Positions 1 through 9,259 of a stretch of DNA of 64,000 nt are shown in pieces. The notes under the pieces are model-generated. The model did no database searches and was not told where the DNA came from. It was given only the letters and a program-made list of their open reading frames with translations. This stretch comes from Prolixibacteraceae bacterium (GTDB lineage Bacteria; Bacteroidota; Bacteroidia; Bacteroidales; Prolixibacteraceae), in the NCBI GenBank assembly GCA_028377305.1, contig JAONJW010000001.1:1-64000 (forward strand). Direction: 5' to 3'. The position numbers and the translations under genes were made by a program. How positions within the stretch are numbered: the stretch's first letter is position 1; each line of letters begins with the position of its first letter.

Positions 1-39
1 CTAACGGTTCCTGAGTTCATAACGCTTCTTTTTGTGTAA
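1..39 (+). CDS. 3' end of an unidentified gene (partial)
   Basis: The first frame is open from the window edge to a TAA at 37-39, giving a 12-residue tail ending in FITLLFV; the other two forward frames stop at once. A strong hairpin with a T-run follows 27 bases later, as expected for the end of a forward gene converging on the TonB-like gene. The piece is too short to identify. Confidence 0.3.
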   Translation, partial: LTVPEFITLLFV

Positions 40-65
40 CGCTATATTAGGACGAGACAGTTTTT

Positions 66-114
66 AATAATAAAGGATGAAAGCAAATAAGCTTTCATCC
101 TTTATTATTGTTTT
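66..114 (+). terminator. Strong intrinsic terminator between convergent genes
   Basis: A perfect 19-bp stem (66-84 with 91-109) closes a 6-nt loop and is followed by GTTTT. It lies between the end of the partial forward gene and the end of the TonB-like gene, so it can serve both strands, although the T-run favours the forward direction. Confidence 0.8.
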
Positions 115-125
115 GTGACATATGA

Positions 126-1052
126 TCAGAATAAGCCTCCATTCTTATAGGTTAGTTTATAATATCCATGATCATATTGATCGTTTCCTACGGAGTTAAA
201 CTTAAGCGTTTTTACAAAAGCGATGGCACTATCGATAGTACGCTGGCTTGTAATGGTTGTTTTCCCTTCGTCTATGGTCACTTTTGAGACCCTTCCAATG
301 GGATTTACCGTTAGGCTTAAGTAGATAGTTCCATTTTCAGACCCAAGATAATTGGGGTGTGGTGATCCAGAAACAAACACACGATTGGCAACACTAAGAC
401 CTTTTCGTTTAGATGCTTTGGTTGAGATCGCACTTGTCTTACTACTCGCAGTTGATTGATTGTTAACCCTCTCTTGTTGTTTGGTCTTCTCTGCAGTTGT
501 AATGATATTTTTCAACATCTCTTGTGCTTGCTGCTCTGCTAACTTAATATTCTCTTGAACCTTACGAATACTATCTTCATAACGTTTCTGAATCATCCTT
601 TCGTGTAGGATCTGCGTCTGTCGTCGTCTCTCTTCTTCTCGTTGTTTCTTCTCCTGTGCTTTTTTCACAGAGTTAATATCCGTGGTCTTCTTATTGTTGA
701 CTTTAGGAGTTTTGTTTTTTTTTCCTTCGTTTGATTTATTCTTATAAGATTTACCAGCTTTAGGAACGGCTACATTCTTATGTCTCTTTTCGATCTTCTT
801 TTGATGCTCCTGAGGCCTCGCTTTCGAGGCTGTCGCAATCTTATCATTCTTTAGTTGCTGCTTAGGACTCTTAGGTTTGGCCTGAGCTATCCTGTCCCTA
901 CCTCTATTGTCCACCAAGACAACGTACTCTTGGTCGCTTCCACCATCTTGTCCATCTAGTGTGACACAGAAAAGAATAAGTACGATAAGAAGGTGTACAA
1001 CAAGAGAGAATACAGCACCATGAAGACGTGTATCATCATTTTGATTTATCAT
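126..1052 (-). CDS. TonB/TolA-like energy transducer
   Basis: This 308-residue protein has the plan of a TonB or TolA transducer: a short cytoplasmic N-terminus, one membrane segment at about residues 13-32, a long Lys/Arg/Glu/Gln-rich periplasmic linker (about 50-220, partly coiled coil), and a small C-terminal domain (about 235-308) with the TonB-like pattern GTIYLSLTVNPIGRVSKVTI. It is the third gene of an ExbB-ExbD-TonB operon, 17 bases after exbD. It would carry proton-motive energy from ExbBD to outer membrane receptors or to the Tol-Pal system. Which of the two roles applies cannot be settled from sequence, because no pal or tolB is nearby. Confidence 0.75.
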   Translation of the reverse strand: MINQNDDTRLHGAVFSLVVHLLIVLILFCVTLDGQDGGSDQEYVVLVDNRGRDRIAQAKPKSPKQQLKNDKIATASKARPQEHQKKIEKRHKNVAVPKAGKSYKNKSNEGKKNKTPKVNNKKTTDINSVKKAQEKKQREEERRRQTQILHERMIQKRYEDSIRKVQENIKLAEQQAQEMLKNIITTAEKTKQQERVNNQSTASSKTSAISTKASKRKGLSVANRVFVSGSPHPNYLGSENGTIYLSLTVNPIGRVSKVTIDEGKTTITSQRTIDSAIAFVKTLKFNSVGNDQYDHGYYKLTYKNGGLF

Positions 1053-1069
1053 GTTACTCGGGTCTAAGC

Positions 1070-1501
1070 TTATTTTCTGACATTTGATGTCCCTAAGAGC
1101 AAAGTATAGTTTAACTCTCTCGCTAACGACATCACTTTCACAACCTCTTCCACAGGTACGGTCTTCTCTGCTTGTAACATAACAACAGGTCTTGGTTGTC
1201 CTTTAATGTATTCATTTTCAGGGAAGGTTGTTTCTAGTGCCGGTTGGAGGTCACTAAAAACACACGTTATAGGTTGTGCCGAACCATTGGCATAACTATA
1301 GTCCATTCGTTTATTGATATATACCGTAAAGATCGACTTATTGCTCTTCCCTTGTGAACTTTGAGGAAGTGTAATTTTAAGACTAGGTGGTCCAATCATT
1401 GTGGATGCAATCATAAAGAACACCAACAAAAGGAATACGATATCTGTCATCGATGACATACTAAAAGTAGCATCGACTTTACTTCTTCTTTTTAATGACA
1501 T
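1070..1501 (-). CDS. ExbD/TolR family biopolymer transport protein
   Basis: This is a 143-residue ExbD/TolR protein. After a basic N-terminus (MSLKRRSKVDATFS) comes a single membrane helix at about residues 20-40 containing MTDIVFLLLVFFMI, with the conserved aspartate used in proton translocation. The rest is a periplasmic domain. The start at 1501 is chosen because the family begins right before the basic stretch and because it lies 10 bases after the exbB stop; a longer open frame reaching 1621 only overlaps exbB. It forms the stator with ExbB. Confidence 0.9.
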   Translation of the reverse strand: MSLKRRSKVDATFSMSSMTDIVFLLLVFFMIASTMIGPPSLKITLPQSSQGKSNKSIFTVYINKRMDYSYANGSAQPITCVFSDLQPALETTFPENEYIKGQPRPVVMLQAEKTVPVEEVVKVMSLARELNYTLLLGTSNVRK

Positions 1502-1511
1502 AGAGTATTGC

Positions 1512-2213
1512 TTATTTTGTAGGTTCGTGTAATAGATCCATGAACTCAGTAGAAGTATGTTCCATAATCGCAACTGTTTTATCGATACGTGCAACAAGGA
1601 TATTATATGCGAAGTATGCAAGAATACCCACTAGTAATCCTCCTGCTGTAGTTGACATGGCAGTGTAGATACCTCCAGCCAAGTTTGAAATCTCGACATT
1701 CTTAGCACTCGACATTTCGTAGAAAGCTTGAATCATTCCCATTACTGTGCCAAGGAATCCGATCATAGGTGCACCTCCAGATACGCTGGCTAATACAGGT
1801 AGTCCCTTCTCCAATTTAGAGATCTCTAGGTTACCTACGTTCTCGATAGCTGTCTGAACATCACTCAATGGACGTCCCATACGACGAATTCCTTTTGCGA
1901 TCATACGTCCCATTGGGGTATTTGAAGTTTCGCAAACCAACAAAGCTCCATCAAGATCCCCTGTTTTTATCTTATGTTTAATGTCATTCATCATACCATT
2001 ATCAAACTTTCGAGCTCTAGCAATAGCGAAGTAACGTTCGCCAAAGATATAAAGTGCGATGATCGACAGAATGACTAATGGATACATCATGAATCCGCCT
2101 TTCTGGAAGATGTCTGCAGGGGTCAAGCTATTGCTCACCTGCGTAGCCATGTTTATTGCAGTTTCATTAGTGGCTTGTGCCGTAGCGTTTAGTAAAATAG
2201 ATAAGGTATGCAT
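1512..2213 (-). CDS. MotA/TolQ/ExbB family proton channel protein
   Basis: This is a 233-residue ExbB/TolQ protein. It has a first membrane helix at about 42-62 (MMYPLVILSIIALYIFGERY), a cytoplasmic loop, and two further helices in the C-terminal half, around GFLGTVMGMIQAFYEM and TAGGLLVGILAYFAY. The open frame extends to a TTG at 2231, but the ATG at 2213 (MHTLSILL) is the better start. It is the first gene of the exbB-exbD-tonB operon. With ExbD it forms the inner-membrane proton-driven motor. Confidence 0.9.
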   Translation of the reverse strand: MHTLSILLNATAQATNETAINMATQVSNSLTPADIFQKGGFMMYPLVILSIIALYIFGERYFAIARARKFDNGMMNDIKHKIKTGDLDGALLVCETSNTPMGRMIAKGIRRMGRPLSDVQTAIENVGNLEISKLEKGLPVLASVSGGAPMIGFLGTVMGMIQAFYEMSSAKNVEISNLAGGIYTAMSTTAGGLLVGILAYFAYNILVARIDKTVAIMEHTSTEFMDLLHEPTK

Positions 2214-2246
2214 GTCAATGAAATATTTCAATTAATATTTTAATTA

Positions 2247-2254
2247 CAAATTTA
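2247..2254 (-). promoter_or_regulatory. Candidate -7 box for the exbB operon
   Basis: The reverse strand reads TAAATTTG, matching the Bacteroidota -7 consensus TAnnTTTG, 34 bases upstream of the exbB ATG. No clear -33 TTTG is seen at the usual distance. Confidence 0.35.
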
Positions 2255-2329
2255 TATAAAGGCAATGAAAAATAATTATTTATATCTGTAAAATAACAAG
2301 GAAGTTATATTATAAACAACAAAGAGGCT

Positions 2330-5300
2330 CTATTTCTCCTCTTTTATTGCTTCGATGTTCGTTTTGCTATCCACTTTCGGTGATTCATTGCTTGACCTCT
2401 TCTCTTGTTTCTTTAGCAATCGTTTCTTTTGCCTACGCTCTTTTCGCAATGCACGTTGACGTCTATAGCGCTCGAACAAATCATCGAAGCTATTGAAATT
2501 TTCTTTGAAAGTAATACCTACTCCTTGGGTATATGGAGCAGTATCATAAAGCAGTTCGTCATTTGATCTGTTATAAACCTTTAGTTGTAGCTTTCCGTTC
2601 TTAGTCAACTTGACATAGACTTCCACCTCTCCTACAATTTCGTTCGTATTATTGGATTGTAAACTTCCGTTGTTCCCAATATTACCATTAATGGTGACAC
2701 GGTTATTCATTAGTTGGGTACTCAATGCAACTTCTACTTGACGGTCACTAATATTGTCACCAGGTCGATAGTTAAATCCAATATCAAAGTCATTAGAAAT
2801 TTCAGATAACCAACTTGAAAATTGGTTGGACAGAAGCTCTGAGGCAGTTGCACTAATCAAGTCGGCATTATTCGATTGATCGGAACTGGTTCCCTTCAGA
2901 TAATCAGGAGTTGTAAACTTACCGATAAGAAGAATCGAGATCATCTGTCGGGTTACCTCTTCTTTGGTAGATAAATATTGAGCAATCTCATCTTTTGTCC
3001 TTTCATCAGCCGTTGGCAGCTCTATGGCAAAATCTACTGTCGGATTTGATAGATCATTCGTAAGCTTGATAATACAATCTACCTTGATACGTTTGCTGTA
3101 GTCACTATTAGAGTCACTATCTCCCAAAAGCTCTTTTAACGAAGCCTTTGTAGAATATACCGCCTCTAGATTTAACCTCGCTTTATATGGATCACCTTCC
3201 CAACTAAGGGTACTATTCTCTTTAACCTTAAAGTGTTTACTGATAAACCCCTGTCGCGTAAAGTTATAGTTTCCTTTGGCAATAGTATAATCTCCATACA
3301 TGGATATTTCGCCTTCTTTATTATACAAGATACGCATATCTCCTGTTCCAGTACCCTCTATTTGATCTGCTGAGTTCCGATCAAATTGGATACGGAATTT
3401 CGCATCAGGAGTCATGGTTAGGTCTAGATTAAACGTGAAAAATTCATCCTCTTCCCCTTGTTTAAGCTCTATCTTTTCCTGGAAGAACCTCTTAGGCTTC
3501 TTGAATCGAATAAAACTATTCTCTGTGGCACTCGAAGGCCCTTGCATTGGGATCGTGATGTTGGTTCCGAGCCCGGTTTTAACATTCACCGATAAATTCA
3601 GATCATCCGTATTCCCCGACAAGCGGAAATCACCAATACCGTGTGCTGAGCCATAGAATTGCTCATTGTCGTCTACTGTTGTGTTTAATATCGACATATA
3701 ATCAGTGGATACATTCAAGTCGAAGTCAAAATTTGAAAAGAACTCATGTTTAATGTAACCATTGAATTTAGCTGTGTTTCCTTCTACATCTTTCATGCCC
3801 ATATTCTGAAACTTAATGGTGTCAGGAACAAATTTCACACTATCGGTGATATAGTAAGTTGTTTTGGTGTAGTCAATACCTATTTCTCCTTTATTTAGCA
3901 GTACGGTTCCAATCAAATATGGATGTGTCGCTTTACCTTCCACCTTTACCTTTCCTGATATATCTCCTCCCACATGATATGCGAAGCTATTCAAGAATGG
4001 CATCAAACTAATGAATGGAACCTTATCTAGTTCTGCATCATAGTCCATCCAGTTCTTCGAAGGAGAAAAACTCCCATGGGCATCCAATATTCTATGTCCA
4101 TCATTCAGAAGCAGAAGTTGAGAGAATAGTTCCTTGTCCACACTATTCCAATCAGATTTAAGGGAGATATCTCCAAGAGGCTTGTCACTAAAAGAGAAAT
4201 CCTTAATAAACAGGTCTCCTAGAACTATGCGGTGATGATAGAGATCTTTTAGGGTTAGAATACCATTAGTATTTCCGCTCAAGCCTGTGTCCCAAGCTAA
4301 GATAGTATCAATTTTCCCTATCTCCACATCTCGAAAGTTGATATTCAGAGAGTCATTAGGTTCCGATGAGACTTTTCCATCGATCTTTAGGTGGTGGTAC
4401 ACATTAGAAATCTCGAGGTTTGCTATCGACACAGAGCTACTGTCAATATCTACTGTAGATTGGCTTATCCCAATTTTATGATCAGCAATATAGACGTAAG
4501 ACGAATCCATCTCGAAGTGTAACATCGGGATTTTACGCACCTCATTATCTCTTGAGATAATTGTTTTGATTGGAATATTACCCGAATAGGTGATAGAATC
4601 TGAATTACTCCAAGAAATCAGAGAATAGATTGTATCGTTCTCCGCCTTAGAGTGTAGTGCCAAATTATGAAACGAATAACTTTCTCCAATTGAGACTTTC
4701 GAAGCTCTAAATCGAGCTTGTAATGATTTAGAATCATTGAATATATGGAACGACACATCTTGAAGTAGATTCTTATCATGATACAACTCCGGTATTTCAA
4801 ACAAAAGATTCCCTGTATGGGTTGAGTCGACCAACGAACCCGATATCTCAATAGGAAAGTGGATGGCCGATTTCGGAGAGAAGTATTCCAATAGGCCCAA
4901 ATCGTCGTTGATCTTTCCTTTAATTTTAATATTATTATTATCCGTAAGTACCGACTCGCTGTATAAACTTGGCAGGTGAGAAGAGAGTATATTTCGAAGA
5001 GAATGGAAGAGCGATTTGTAAGTGTAATCACCAACAATTGCGATATTTATGAAGTTACTTATCAGTTCAAAATTCCTTTGTCCCTCTTGTTTGTCTGTAT
5101 TTACCTGAATGTCTTTTAACATATAGTGATAGGTTCCATTGGACATATCGAAATAGTCGACATTTACCCCCCCCTTAAAATTATCAATCGTATTTCCTGT
5201 GAAATTGGCTTTCATTGACATACTTATGGTATCGATACGATTAAACTCAGACTGTTTGAGATAAGCTGGAACAAAATCTTTGACATCCAATTCGAAATTA

Positions 5301-6811
5301 TAGCTCGGAACCTCCGCCAAATAATCCACCTTACCATTAAAATTTAGGTTAAGGTGTGGGTCTTGAATACGAACTCCTCCTTGAAAACCTCCAGTATATG
5401 CTCGTCCGTTTAAAAAGATCGAGTTCACTTCATAGTTTTGAATCTGTATACTATCGATGGTTCCTAGAACATTCAAGTCATAATCATTTTTATCTAGATA
5501 GTAACCTTGAATATTTGAGTGGAGCGTTAAATTGGCTATGGTTTTAGCATTAGCGAGTGCTCCAAGTTTAAAGTTTGTTGTATTGAAAACCCCGTTAACA
5601 TTGATTCGTCCTTTATCATCTGGACGAATGGCAATATCCGTTTCCATCCGACCCAAAGCACCTGTTAAAGTTCCAAAAGCCACAAAGTCCGAAGGAAAAC
5701 CCGTAAACTCTCCTTCATAATAAAGTTGTCGTTTACCTTCAATAGTTTCCGGAACATCGAGATTCCTCGTCTTAAAATATAGCGGCATTTTCATCTGTCT
5801 AACTTCAGAGAGATCAATCACAGCTCTATCTAACCGTGCAAAGATGAATGTATTCTTAAAATTCGGTAGGCCAGTGAAACTTACATTTCCTTTCAACATT
5901 GTCTGATCCTTAATGCGAAATTCAAAATCTTTCCCCTTTAAGTTTGATATAGGGCCCCTAATAATTCCTTTCAACCAAACCACTTCATCCATCCCTTTTA
6001 TCTCCGGAACAAAATAGGAAATATCTTCAAGTGAAATACTTGACTGTTTTAGTTCTATATAAAACGGGCGTTTTACCATCTCATAAGTAACACTGTCTTG
6101 TCTCAATTTCATCGCACAACTATCCACCTCTATCTTAGAATAGCCTGTCTCCACTTGAAAGTTCTGTAGCCGAATAAGCTCGGGGTTTACAGTTAGCTTA
6201 CCTGTAATATTTTTCACCTCAAAAGAGTTTATCTCATTAAGTGATAGCTGTTTTAGATCAATAAATAGAAGTGAATCGTTTTTGGTGGTAGAAAAATCTA
6301 TAGTAATATCATCCAAATCGATATGTCGATAGTCAAAAAGTCCGGACAATTCTCTAAAATTGTCATCATTATTTTTGATATGAGCATCTTCAATACGAAC
6401 ATTACGAAGCTGAAATTGCCAAGGTGAATCCGTATCACGAGGTTCACTCGTTTGTAAGGAATCAACCAAAAACTGATAGTTGTAATTTAAACTGTCTTGA
6501 TATCGTTTGGAGTTAATATATGCAGATTCAAGAAGAATGCTATTGGAGAAAATTTGTTGCTCTTCAAGTCTTAACGAATCGACTTCTACAACCAATGCTT
6601 TAGAGAATAGAAGTGTATCGTCTTTCTGATCTCTCAATAAAAAGTCCCGCAACACTATTTTGTTGAAAAATCTAATGTCTACTTTCTTGATAGATATCTG
6701 CGCACCCAATTGCTGAGAAAGATTCTCCGTTATAGATTGTGCAATCTTGGTTTGTACATAGCTTGTCATTAATGCGACATAACCAGCACAAAGCGTGATT
6801 ATTAGCATCAA
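2330..6811 (-). CDS. tamB: TamB-like translocation/assembly module protein
   Basis: This is a protein of about 1490 residues with an N-terminal membrane anchor, a very long beta-rich body of repeated short strands, and a C-terminal DUF490/TamB domain (about 1050-1420, including GNYNFTRQGFISKHFKV and GIGFNYRPGD-like segments), ending in a basic tail. TamB proteins span the periplasm and help lipids or outer membrane proteins reach the outer membrane. It is divergent from tsaD. The start is uncertain. The nearest standard starts are TTG at 6811 and ATG at 6808, which cut into the anchor. The frame stays open to a TAA at 6860-6862, and an ATT at 6847 would give a full KKIGK-plus-hydrophobic anchor. 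A G8 run lies at 5167-5174. Confidence 0.9.
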   Translation of the reverse strand: MMLIITLCAGYVALMTSYVQTKIAQSITENLSQQLGAQISIKKVDIRFFNKIVLRDFLLRDQKDDTLLFSKALVVEVDSLRLEEQQIFSNSILLESAYINSKRYQDSLNYNYQFLVDSLQTSEPRDTDSPWQFQLRNVRIEDAHIKNNDDNFRELSGLFDYRHIDLDDITIDFSTTKNDSLLFIDLKQLSLNEINSFEVKNITGKLTVNPELIRLQNFQVETGYSKIEVDSCAMKLRQDSVTYEMVKRPFYIELKQSSISLEDISYFVPEIKGMDEVVWLKGIIRGPISNLKGKDFEFRIKDQTMLKGNVSFTGLPNFKNTFIFARLDRAVIDLSEVRQMKMPLYFKTRNLDVPETIEGKRQLYYEGEFTGFPSDFVAFGTLTGALGRMETDIAIRPDDKGRINVNGVFNTTNFKLGALANAKTIANLTLHSNIQGYYLDKNDYDLNVLGTIDSIQIQNYEVNSIFLNGRAYTGGFQGGVRIQDPHLNLNFNGKVDYLAEVPSYNFELDVKDFVPAYLKQSEFNRIDTISMSMKANFTGNTIDNFKGGVNVDYFDMSNGTYHYMLKDIQVNTDKQEGQRNFELISNFINIAIVGDYTYKSLFHSLRNILSSHLPSLYSESVLTDNNNIKIKGKINDDLGLLEYFSPKSAIHFPIEISGSLVDSTHTGNLLFEIPELYHDKNLLQDVSFHIFNDSKSLQARFRASKVSIGESYSFHNLALHSKAENDTIYSLISWSNSDSITYSGNIPIKTIISRDNEVRKIPMLHFEMDSSYVYIADHKIGISQSTVDIDSSSVSIANLEISNVYHHLKIDGKVSSEPNDSLNINFRDVEIGKIDTILAWDTGLSGNTNGILTLKDLYHHRIVLGDLFIKDFSFSDKPLGDISLKSDWNSVDKELFSQLLLLNDGHRILDAHGSFSPSKNWMDYDAELDKVPFISLMPFLNSFAYHVGGDISGKVKVEGKATHPYLIGTVLLNKGEIGIDYTKTTYYITDSVKFVPDTIKFQNMGMKDVEGNTAKFNGYIKHEFFSNFDFDLNVSTDYMSILNTTVDDNEQFYGSAHGIGDFRLSGNTDDLNLSVNVKTGLGTNITIPMQGPSSATENSFIRFKKPKRFFQEKIELKQGEEDEFFTFNLDLTMTPDAKFRIQFDRNSADQIEGTGTGDMRILYNKEGEISMYGDYTIAKGNYNFTRQGFISKHFKVKENSTLSWEGDPYKARLNLEAVYSTKASLKELLGDSDSNSDYSKRIKVDCIIKLTNDLSNPTVDFAIELPTADERTKDEIAQYLSTKEEVTRQMISILLIGKFTTPDYLKGTSSDQSNNADLISATASELLSNQFSSWLSEISNDFDIGFNYRPGDNISDRQVEVALSTQLMNNRVTINGNIGNNGSLQSNNTNEIVGEVEVYVKLTKNGKLQLKVYNRSNDELLYDTAPYTQGVGITFKENFNSFDDLFERYRRQRALRKERRQKKRLLKKQEKRSSNESPKVDSKTNIEAIKEEK

Positions 6812-6914
6812 GACTATAAGTAGTACTATTTTACCTATTTTTTTAATAACTTTGAGTCTTTAAAAAGAAAAAACATTTCGTAACCGAGGATACTTGTAAC
6901 AACAAAAATCGTAA

Positions 6915-6950
6915 TTTTTTGCTCAGCGTCATAGCATATGAGCAAAAAAA
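6915..6950. repeat. Inverted repeat between tamB and tsaD
   Basis: TTTTTTGCTCA at 6915-6925 is mirrored by TGAGCAAAAAA at 6939-6949 with a 13-nt spacer. It sits between divergent starts, so it does not terminate either gene and may be an operator. The decamer ATAGCATATG inside it recurs at 6988-6997, where its ATG is the tsaD start. Confidence 0.5.
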
Positions 6951-6994
6951 AATAGAATAATCAAGTTTTCTTCGCACGTTGTCGTATATAGCAT

Positions 6995-8026
6995 ATGGAA
7001 AAGGATATTTTTATATTGGGGATTGAGTCATCTTGTGATGATACTTCAGCAGCAGTGATCAAAAATGGGGTGATATTGAGTAACGAGGTCGCAGGTCAAA
7101 AATGTCACGAAGCCTATGGTGGCGTTGTTCCTGAACTCGCTTCAAGAGCCCATCAACAAAACATTATTCCCGTAGTGGATATGGCGTTAAAAAATGCCGG
7201 TATTAAGGCAACCGAACTTTCTGCCATCGCCTTCACCAGAGGCCCTGGTCTACTTGGTTCCCTGCTTGTTGGCACCTCTTTCGCAAAAGGTTTGTCGCTA
7301 TCGACAAATGTGCCACTTATTGATGTTAACCATCTTCAAGGACATGTCCTTGCTCACTTTATTGGCGAAGAAGGAGTAGACAAAAAGATGCCTAAATTCC
7401 CATTCTTATGTCTTCTTGTATCTGGTGGTAACTCACAAATTATTCGTGTCGACGATTACCTCTCTATGGAAGTGATTGGTCAAACCATCGACGATGCAGC
7501 TGGAGAAGCCTTTGATAAATGTGCTAAAGTGATAGGACTACCTTATCCTGGAGGCCCATTGATCGATAAGTATGCAGCCTTGGGTAATCCCGATGCCTTC
7601 ACCTTCTCTAAACCACGTATCCAAGGATACGACTACTCTTTCTCAGGGTTGAAAACAAGTTTCTTATACTTCCTAAGAGACCAAATCAAAGTAGATCCCG
7701 ATTTCATCGAGAAGAATAGAAATGACATCTGTGCATCCCTACAAAAAACAATCATCGATATCCTTCTCATTAAGCTACGTAAAGCAGCCACAGAGACAGG
7801 AATAAACGAAGTATCTATTGCAGGTGGAGTATCCGCAAACAAAGGATTGCGTGCTGCCCTACAAGACGATGCAAAAAAATTCGGTTGGAATCTATTTATC
7901 CCACCTTTTGCTTTCACAACCGATAATGCGGCCATGATCGCCATTACAGGGCACTACAAGTATCTAAACCAAGATTTCATTGGTCAAGATGCAATGCCAT
8001 ATTCGAGAGTAACATTCGATAAATAA
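6995..8026 (+). CDS. tsaD: tRNA N6-adenosine threonylcarbamoyltransferase TsaD
   Basis: This is a full-length (343 residues) TsaD/Gcp. It transfers the threonylcarbamoyl group made by TsaC to A37 of ANN-decoding tRNAs, working with TsaB and TsaE in the cytoplasm. Visible landmarks are the N-terminal ATPase-fold motif GIESSCDDTSAAV, the metal-binding HLQGHVLAH at about residue 110, LCLLVSGGNSQ at about 145, and the C-terminal FTTDNAAMIA with the metal-ligand aspartate. It starts at an ATG with a divergent tamB upstream, an arrangement I recall as common in this phylum, and is followed by an intrinsic terminator. Confidence 0.97.
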   Translation: MEKDIFILGIESSCDDTSAAVIKNGVILSNEVAGQKCHEAYGGVVPELASRAHQQNIIPVVDMALKNAGIKATELSAIAFTRGPGLLGSLLVGTSFAKGLSLSTNVPLIDVNHLQGHVLAHFIGEEGVDKKMPKFPFLCLLVSGGNSQIIRVDDYLSMEVIGQTIDDAAGEAFDKCAKVIGLPYPGGPLIDKYAALGNPDAFTFSKPRIQGYDYSFSGLKTSFLYFLRDQIKVDPDFIEKNRNDICASLQKTIIDILLIKLRKAATETGINEVSIAGGVSANKGLRAALQDDAKKFGWNLFIPPFAFTTDNAAMIAITGHYKYLNQDFIGQDAMPYSRVTFDK

Positions 8027-8111
8027 AAAATAACTATAGAGGATTGGACTATCATTAAAATAGACCATAAACTCGAAATCCTCTCTTATAGAGTAGGACC
8101 ATTACCAACAG

Positions 8112-8140
8112 AGGGCTTTCATATACGAAAGCCCTTTCTT
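8112..8140 (+). terminator. tsaD terminator
   Basis: GGGCTTTC (8113-8120) pairs with GAAAGCCC (8127-8134) and is followed by TTTCTTCTT, 86 bases after the tsaD stop. Confidence 0.7.
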
Positions 8141-8183
8141 CTTGCATAAAACCAGCCCCCTTCTAGCACCCATCCCTATACTA

Positions 8184-8224
8184 AAGTTACCCTAAACTTA
8201 CCCTTAAGTTACCCTTCCCTTACC
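8184..8224. repeat. Short tandem array of an 11-nt unit
   Basis: Four units in a row (AAGTTACCCTA, AACTTACCCTT, AAGTTACCCTT, CCCTTACC) keep an exact 11-nt period. About 30 bases on, AACCGTATGCA/AACCGTAAGTC repeats with the same period. Non-coding; role unknown. Confidence 0.6.
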
Positions 8225-8418
8225 TCCACACGACAAAAAGGTAAAGAAACCGTATGCAAACCGTAAGTCATATATGTCGAAAATATAGAGAAGTCCCCCG
8301 CTTTATTACCATCATATCCTTACATGTCCAACATCGATATCATCTTTGAAGCGCAAGGGATGGGATCCCGATTAAAATAGAACCACCAAGACACAAAGGA
8401 TATCGGGATGATTCGCAG

Positions 8419-8653
8419 GGATGGCACACCGATGAAACTGATTAGACCGATGAAACAGATCTTTTTTTTTATATGACCACGTAGAGGCGCGATGCTCGCG
8501 TCTATTGGATACATCAACAGCCCCGAATGGGGTGATCGAAGCTAGCCCAATGGTGGAGTGGAAATGAAGTGCTTTAGCTCTGAATATGGAATGGAGCCTT
8601 GGGTTAATTCCACTCATCTACATCCAAGGGCTGAAAGTCTGCCCCCTCAGATC
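8419..8653. repeat. Dispersed non-coding block, copy 1 (full)
   Basis: This ~235 bp block is about 95 percent identical by eye to 13949-14177, and its first third recurs at 8956-9022, 10495-10579 and 14425-14490. It starts with GGATGGCACAC and a run of GATGAAACNGAT units. It then holds a small hairpin (TAGAGGCGCGA paired with TCGCGTCTA), AGCCCCGAATGGGGTG, and an inverted pair built on CCTTGGGTTAA / CATCCAAGGG. Open frames on both strands across it are short and differ between copies, so it is not coding. The two full copies differ mainly in a T-run length and a few substitutions. Confidence 0.8.
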
Positions 8654-8813
8654 TTGGCTGGTGTGCAAGGTGATGGGATACAGATTAAAATAGAACCACC
8701 AAGGCACAAGGGTGGATGTATATGAATGGAAACAACAAATTCATAGCCACGGATTCAACGGATTAGACGGATTTTCGCGGATCTTGGTTGGGGTGCAAGG
8801 TGATGGGACAACT

Positions 8814-8955
8814 GCTGGGAACGCTGAGCTCCAGCTCGGCATCGTGTGTCAACTTTATCATTGAGCAACTTGCCCGTAATGCAATATACTCAGATGAATA
8901 CTAAGGTTGTCGCTCTCTTGTGGTACGATGCCGAGCGGAGTTCAGCGTTCCCAGC
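8814..8955. repeat. Palindromic module, copy 1
   Basis: Arms of about 31 bases, GCTGGGAACGCTGAGC through GGCATCGT at the left and ACGATGCC through GCGTTCCCAGC at the right, enclose an ~80 nt loop containing AATACTAAGGTTGTCGC. It is preceded by GGATCTTGGTTGGGGTGC and the CACGGATT-type string, as in the other copies. It could fold into a large hairpin. Function unknown. Confidence 0.8.
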
Positions 8956-9022
8956 GGATGGCACACAGATGAAACAGATCTTTTTTTTGACTACGTAGAG
9001 GCGCGATGTTTGCGTCTAAAAT
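8956..9022. repeat. Dispersed block, partial copy
   Basis: GGATGGCACACAGATGAAAC, a T-run and the GTAGAGGCGCGATG hairpin segment repeat the first third of the 8419-8653 block, directly abutting the palindromic module. The same junction is seen at 10494/10495 and 14424/14425, so the two repeats travel together. Confidence 0.7.
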
Positions 9023-9230
9023 ATAGCCACAGATCAGACGGATTCTCATGGATCTGATTGAAGGACACGGTAAAAGAACCACGAAGGATTTTTTGTATGC
9101 TGCGACATTCCCTGAAGGGAAAACGAACATAGCCCAGTGCGAAGCGCTGGGTGTTGATGTGAAAATAAATAGGAGGGCTGAAAGTTAGACCGCTCTCTAT
9201 CCATTCCATGGACGTTGATTTGCGTAGTTT

Positions 9231-9248
9231 GTGCCAATTCATTGGCAC
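9231..9248. repeat. GTGCCAAT-TC-ATTGGCAC palindrome
   Basis: A perfect 8-bp inverted repeat with a 2-nt centre. The same 18-mer occurs at 10161 and 10230, with degenerate copies at 14549 and 17695. It is flanked by GTTT on the left and GCCTTGCGC on the right. It resembles a protein-binding site or an element end. Confidence 0.7.
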
Positions 9249-9259
9249 GCCTTGCGCCT

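Noticed and set aside
5167-5174. C8 run in tamB as a phase-variable tract
   Set aside because: It is one base shorter than the G9 case, encodes conserved glycines in an essential-type gene, and the frame is intact on both sides.
8320-9248. Several 60-85 codon reverse-strand frames through the repeats
   Set aside because: They arise from the dispersed block and palindromic module, change frame between copies, and share peptide strings only because the DNA repeats.
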